This document shows positions 6,386 to 10,284 of a stretch of DNA of 10,284 nt, one piece after another; the first letter of the stretch is position 1; every line of letters begins with the position of its first letter. This stretch comes from MGBC114844 sp910585855. Its GTDB lineage: Bacteria; Bacillota; Clostridia; Lachnospirales; Lachnospiraceae. The notes beneath the pieces were generated by a model. The model did not search any database and was not told where the DNA came from. It saw only the letters and a program-made list of their open reading frames with translations. The stretch is from the NCBI GenBank assembly GCA_965646165.1, contig CBFFYP010000111.1, positions 1-10,284 of the forward strand, written 5' to 3'. Position numbers and translations under genes: made by a program.

Positions 6386-9300
6386 CTATTCTTCTCCATA
6401 AAGTTTCGAAAGTTTTGTCAAATAATCATACTTCTCAGCTGCATTCTTCTCAGCCTTATCAAACAATTCTTCCGCACGAGCAGGATTTGCACGAAGCAAG
6501 GAACTATAACGAACTTCATTCTTAATGAAATCCTGATAATTTCCAGTAGGTGCTTTCGAATCTAACTGGAATGGATTCTTTCCTTCTGCCTTCAAACGAG
6601 GATCATACCGGAACAGATGCCAATAGCCAGCCTGTACCGCATTCTTCTCTTCTGTCTGAGCCTTGCTCATACCACCCTTAATACCATGATTGATACAAGG
6701 AGCATAAGCAATAATCAAAGATGGTCCCGGATAATTTTCAGCTTCTGTAATTGCCTTTAAGCACTGATTATAATCTGCACCCATAGCAATCTGTGTTACA
6801 TAAACATATCCGTAACTCATAGCAATCTGTGCCAGATCCTTCTTCTTTACTTCCTTACCGCCTGCAGCAAACTGTGCGATTGCGCCAGTAGGAGTAGCCT
6901 TAGAGGACTGTCCGCCGGTATTCGAATAAACTTCTGTATCAAATACCAAAATATTTACATCTCTGCCGCTTGCAATTACATGGTCAAGTCCGCCAAATCC
7001 AATATCATATGCCCAGCCGTCACCGCCAAGAATCCACTGTGACTTCTTAGAAAGCATATCCTTATCCTTTAAGATTTCTTTTGCCTTCTCACAATCACAA
7101 GCTGTCAATGCTTCTACCAATTTCTCAGTAGCTGCCATATTTGCCTGTCCATTTGCAAAAGTATCCAAATAAGCCTGTCCAGCTTCTTTTACATCTGCCT
7201 TATCGGTTGCTTCTACTAAAGCTGCAACCTTGCCCTTTAAGCTCTTTCTCATTGTTTCCTGAGCCAGTGCCATACCATAACCAAACTCTGCATTATCTTC
7301 AAATAAAGAGTTCGACCAAGCAGGACCTCTGCCAGCCTTATTTACGGTATATGGTGTAGATGGTGAAGAGTTACCCCAGATAGAAGAACATCCGGTTGCA
7401 TTTGCAATATACATTCTCTCACCAAATAACTGTGTTACTAATTTTGCATAAGGAGTTTCTCCACAGCCTGCGCAAGCTCCCGAATACTCTAATAACGGCT
7501 GCTTAAACTGACTGCCCTTTACTGTAGTTTCCTTAAACTTCTCAGCTACTTCTGCCTTCATCGGCACTTCCTGACCGTAGTTAAATACTGCCTGCTGTGT
7601 ATCTTCGTTTGCATCAAACGGCTTCATAACCAATGCTTTTTCGCCCTTCTTACCCGGACATACATTTGCACAAGAACCGCAGCCTGTACAATCCATAGTA
7701 GAAACAGTAACAGCAAACCGATAACCCTGTATACCTGTCAAAGGAGCAGTCTTCATATCAGCCGGTACATTCTTTGCCTCTTCTTCTGTCAATGCTACTG
7801 GACGAATTACTGCATGAGGACAAACATAAGAACAGAAATTACACTGAATACAATTTTCTGGAATCCAAACCGGAACGTCGATTGCAACACCACGTTTTTC
7901 AAATGCAGCAGATCCAGACGGGGTAGTACCATCTACATAATCCTTAAATGCAGAAACTGGTAATTTATTTCCTTCCTGTGCATTGATCGGAATCTGGATA
8001 TTATTTACAAAATCAACTGTATCCTGCTTATTTCCTTCTGCCTTCTTTGATAAATCTTCATCCTGTGCATTCTTCCAGCTTTCAGGAACTTGTACTTCTA
8101 CTACATCCTGACTTCCTCTGTCGATTGCATCATGATTCATCTTAACTACTGCATCCCCTTTTCTGCCATAAGTAGCGGTTGCAGCATCTTTCATATATTT
8201 TATAGCTTCTTCTGCTGGAATAATATTAGCAAGCTTAAAGAACGCAGACTGCAGTACGGTATTGATTCGTCCGCCAAGTCCGATTTCCTTACCAATCTTA
8301 ATTCCATCGATTGTATAGAATTTAATATTATGCTCTGCAATATATCTCTTTGCCTGTCCCGGAAGGTTCTTCTCTAACTGCTCCATATCCCAGCCGCAGT
8401 TTAATAAGAATGTTCCGCCGTCTTTCAAATCCTGAACCATATTGTACTTATGTACATAAGCAGGATTATGGCAGGCAACAAAATTAGCCTTATTAATCAA
8501 ATAAGTAGACTGAATCTTGTCTTTTCCAAAACGTAAATGAGAAATGGTAACACCACCGGATTTCTTTGAATCATAGTCAAAATATGCCTGTGCATACATA
8601 TCCGTATGATCCCCGATAATCTTAATGGAGTTTTTATTTGCACCTACTGTACCGTCTGCACCCAGACCCCAGAACTTACAGCTAATTGTACTTTCTGGTG
8701 CAGTACTTGGATTTTCTTCAATCTTTAAAGAAAGATTGGTTACATCATCTTCAATACCGATAGTAAATAACTTCTTCTCTGTATTCTTATAAACGGCAAT
8801 AATCTGTGCAGGTGTTGTGTCTTTTGAACCTAAACCATAACGTCCAGAGAATACAGGAACATTGTGGAATTTTGTATCCTTAAGAGCAGCTACAACATCC
8901 AGATATAACGGCTCACCAAGTGCACCCGGCTCTTTTGTTCTGTCTAATACGGTAATCTGTTTTACTGTTTCAGGAATGACATCCAACAGATGTTTTGCAC
9001 TAAACGGACGATATAAACGAACTTTTACAACACCAACTTTTTGACCTGCTGCATTTAAGTAATCAATCGTTTCGTCAATCGTTTCACATACAGAACCCAT
9101 TGCGATAATTACTTTTTCTGCATCTGCAGCACCATAATAATTAAATAACTTATAATCTGTACCAATTTTTGCATTGATCTTATTCATATACTCTTCCACA
9201 ATTTCAGGAAGTGCATCATAATATGGATTACAAGCCTCTCTTGCTTGGAAGAAGATATCTGGATTCTGTGCAGAACCTCTCTGGCATGGATGTTCTGGAT

Positions 9301-9925
9301 TTAAAGCATGACGACGGAATGCATCGATTGCATCCATATCAACTAACTCTTTTAAATCCTCATAATCCCACATTTCAATCTTTTGGATTTCATGGGAGGT
9401 ACGGAATCCATCAAAGAAATTAAGAAATGGAACTTTTCCTTTAATTGCTGCACAGTGAGAAACTGGTGTCAAGTCCATAACTTCCTGTACACTAGAGCAG
9501 CAAAGCATAGCAAAACCAGTCTGACGACATGCATAAACATCCGAATGATCGCCAAAAATAGACAAAGCATGACTTGCCAAAGCACGAGCAGATACATTGA
9601 TAACGCCCGGAAGCTGCTCACCAGCAATTTTATACATATTTGGAATCATCAGAAGCAAACCTTGAGATGCAGTAAATGTTGTAGTCAGTGCACCTGCAGA
9701 TAAAGAACCATGTACGGTTCCTGCTGCTCCTGCTTCTGACTGCATTTCAGCAACTTGTACTTCCTGTCCGAAAATGTTCTTGCGGCCTTCGGTTGACCAC
9801 TTATCTGCTAATTCTGCCATAACAGATGATGGGGTGATCGGATAGATAGCTGCTACGTCTGTATACGCATAAGACACATGTGCAGCAGCGGTATTTCCAT
9901 CCATAGTTTTCATTTTTCTTGCCAT
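6386..9925 (-). CDS. nifJ: Pyruvate:ferredoxin (flavodoxin) oxidoreductase
   Basis: A cytosolic, oxygen-sensitive enzyme that oxidises pyruvate with coenzyme A to acetyl-CoA and CO2 and reduces ferredoxin or flavodoxin. The 1179-residue single chain has the usual full length. Residues 1 to about 255 form the pyrimidine-binding domain, with YPITPSS (T31), E64 and R114 at the numbers known as catalytic in the Desulfovibrio africanus enzyme. A transketolase C-terminal-like domain and the EKR domain follow to about 630. A two-cluster ferredoxin domain has CIQCNFCSYVCP near 690 and CTGCGSCANVCP near 745. The C-terminal thiamine-diphosphate domain has CAGCGE near 815, GDGWAYD near 966, SNTGGQ near 1000 and a late cysteine in APCINHG. 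The start has AGGAGG at 9932-9937, six bases upstream. It has its own promoter and terminator, so it is probably monocistronic. The equivalent symbols por and pfor are also used. Confidence 0.97.
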   Translation of the reverse strand: MARKMKTMDGNTAAAHVSYAYTDVAAIYPITPSSVMAELADKWSTEGRKNIFGQEVQVAEMQSEAGAAGTVHGSLSAGALTTTFTASQGLLLMIPNMYKIAGEQLPGVINVSARALASHALSIFGDHSDVYACRQTGFAMLCCSSVQEVMDLTPVSHCAAIKGKVPFLNFFDGFRTSHEIQKIEMWDYEDLKELVDMDAIDAFRRHALNPEHPCQRGSAQNPDIFFQAREACNPYYDALPEIVEEYMNKINAKIGTDYKLFNYYGAADAEKVIIAMGSVCETIDETIDYLNAAGQKVGVVKVRLYRPFSAKHLLDVIPETVKQITVLDRTKEPGALGEPLYLDVVAALKDTKFHNVPVFSGRYGLGSKDTTPAQIIAVYKNTEKKLFTIGIEDDVTNLSLKIEENPSTAPESTISCKFWGLGADGTVGANKNSIKIIGDHTDMYAQAYFDYDSKKSGGVTISHLRFGKDKIQSTYLINKANFVACHNPAYVHKYNMVQDLKDGGTFLLNCGWDMEQLEKNLPGQAKRYIAEHNIKFYTIDGIKIGKEIGLGGRINTVLQSAFFKLANIIPAEEAIKYMKDAATATYGRKGDAVVKMNHDAIDRGSQDVVEVQVPESWKNAQDEDLSKKAEGNKQDTVDFVNNIQIPINAQEGNKLPVSAFKDYVDGTTPSGSAAFEKRGVAIDVPVWIPENCIQCNFCSYVCPHAVIRPVALTEEEAKNVPADMKTAPLTGIQGYRFAVTVSTMDCTGCGSCANVCPGKKGEKALVMKPFDANEDTQQAVFNYGQEVPMKAEVAEKFKETTVKGSQFKQPLLEYSGACAGCGETPYAKLVTQLFGERMYIANATGCSSIWGNSSPSTPYTVNKAGRGPAWSNSLFEDNAEFGYGMALAQETMRKSLKGKVAALVEATDKADVKEAGQAYLDTFANGQANMAATEKLVEALTACDCEKAKEILKDKDMLSKKSQWILGGDGWAYDIGFGGLDHVIASGRDVNILVFDTEVYSNTGGQSSKATPTGAIAQFAAGGKEVKKKDLAQIAMSYGYVYVTQIAMGADYNQCLKAITEAENYPGPSLIIAYAPCINHGIKGGMSKAQTEEKNAVQAGYWHLFRYDPRLKAEGKNPFQLDSKAPTGNYQDFIKNEVRYSSLLRANPARAEELFDKAEKNAAEKYDYLTKLSKLYGEE

Positions 9926-10013
9926 TTTTTTCCTCCTGATATGATTTATTTTTCATTTCCTATAAATGATGCAAACATCACTTCTGAAACGTTTAAAATC
10001 ATTGTACTTCTAT

Positions 10014-10040
10014 GTTATACCAATTATCACGATTTGTCAA
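10014..10040 (-). promoter_or_regulatory. Promoter and leader of the pyruvate:ferredoxin oxidoreductase gene
   Basis: A perfect -35 TTGACA (10035-10040) and an extended -10 TGGTATAAC (hexamer TATAAC 10014-10019) read toward the gene. The spacer is only 15 bp, short for sigma-A, but the TG motif may compensate. The predicted start near 10007 gives a leader of about 81 bases. The leader contains the palindrome AAACGTTT (9987-9994) and a small hairpin, TGATG/CATCA (9967-9980). Either could be a regulatory site, but I cannot name a regulator. Confidence 0.65.
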
Positions 10041-10155
10041 TTATGCAAGATGCTTATTTTTACAATTTTGTAACAGTTTAGACATGCAGAACTGAATTTG
10101 CACAGTCAATTCTATAAGACGGCAGGGAGATAGGATGCTGCTGGAAAGGATTGGC
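10041..10155. other. Intergenic stretch with no recognised gene
   Basis: This lies upstream of the oxidoreductase promoter. Apart from the short inverted repeat TACAA-TT-TTGTA at 10061-10072, I see no convincing open frame, RNA or terminator in it. The inverted repeat may be an upstream regulator site or may be chance in AT-rich sequence. Confidence 0.4.
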
Positions 10156-10284
10156 TTTCACCGGACGCAAGAGGCGGTTTGCTGTTCGTTGAATTATGGT
10201 AGACTTTTTCTGTTCCGGGGTCAAGAAACAGCCAGATTCGAAAACGGTGGGCAGACTGCAGTGACTTTGGAAAAAAGTTAGAAG
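10156..10284 (+). repeat. Partial copy (5' part) of the dispersed inverted-repeat element
   Basis: Positions 10231-10284 align without gaps to 5987-6040 of hairpin B, with 47 of 54 identical; AAACA precedes both. Six of the seven differences fall in the outer arm, one in the unpaired linker and none in the start of the inner arm. Upstream, 10156-10183 matches the reverse complement of 49-76 at 27 of 28 positions and carries GGACGC, the inverted form of the GGCGTCC end motif. The 3' half lies outside the window. The copy is upstream of the oxidoreductase promoter. Confidence 0.8.

Noticed and set aside
9985..9998. TGAAACGTTTAAAA considered as a catabolite-response (cre) site
   Set aside because: The spacing between TG and CG is one base short of the cre consensus and the terminal CA is missing.

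Overview
The window looks like chromosomal DNA from an anaerobic, low-to-moderate-GC Firmicute, most likely a gut Clostridium relative of the Lachnospiraceae type. The basis is AT-rich coding sequence, strong AGGAGG-type ribosome binding sites, sigma-A-like promoters with extended -10 motifs, a fused BCA-type sucrose phosphotransferase permease and a single-chain pyruvate:ferredoxin oxidoreductase. The assignment to family is inference; no rRNA or marker gene is present.

Layout: (1) positions 1-80 hold the 3' part of a dispersed inverted-repeat element. (2) Positions 94-4417 hold a minus-strand sucrose operon transcribed as scrB (sucrose-6-phosphate hydrolase), a metallo-beta-lactamase-fold hydrolase, then scrA (sucrose EIIBCA). 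(3) Positions 4418-4665 are a compact divergent control region with two nearly identical 16-bp palindromic operators and a recognisable promoter for each direction. (4) Positions 4666-5691 encode a plus-strand LacI-family regulator (ScrR type). (5) Positions 5692-6385, between two convergent genes, are filled by large nested inverted repeats: hairpin A at 5703-5855 and hairpin B at 5987-6310, with a 10-bp inverted repeat bounding the pair, followed by an intrinsic terminator. (6) Positions 6386-9925 encode pyruvate:ferredoxin oxidoreductase on the minus strand. (7) Positions 9926-10284 hold its promoter and leader, then the 5' part of a third element copy.

Metabolic logic: ScrA imports sucrose as sucrose-6-phosphate, ScrB splits it to glucose-6-phosphate and fructose, glycolysis gives pyruvate, and the oxidoreductase converts pyruvate to acetyl-CoA, CO2 and reduced ferredoxin. 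No fructokinase is present here. ScrR probably represses the operon, since one operator lies just after the predicted scrB start point.

The least explained content is the element family. Hairpin B has a perfect 29-bp outer arm pair, a 25/27-bp inner arm pair, a 17-bp internal hairpin and a 16-codon reading frame ending in Pro-stop directly before a GC-rich hairpin. Parts of two more copies form the two window edges, in the same orientation, and all copies lie outside the genes.
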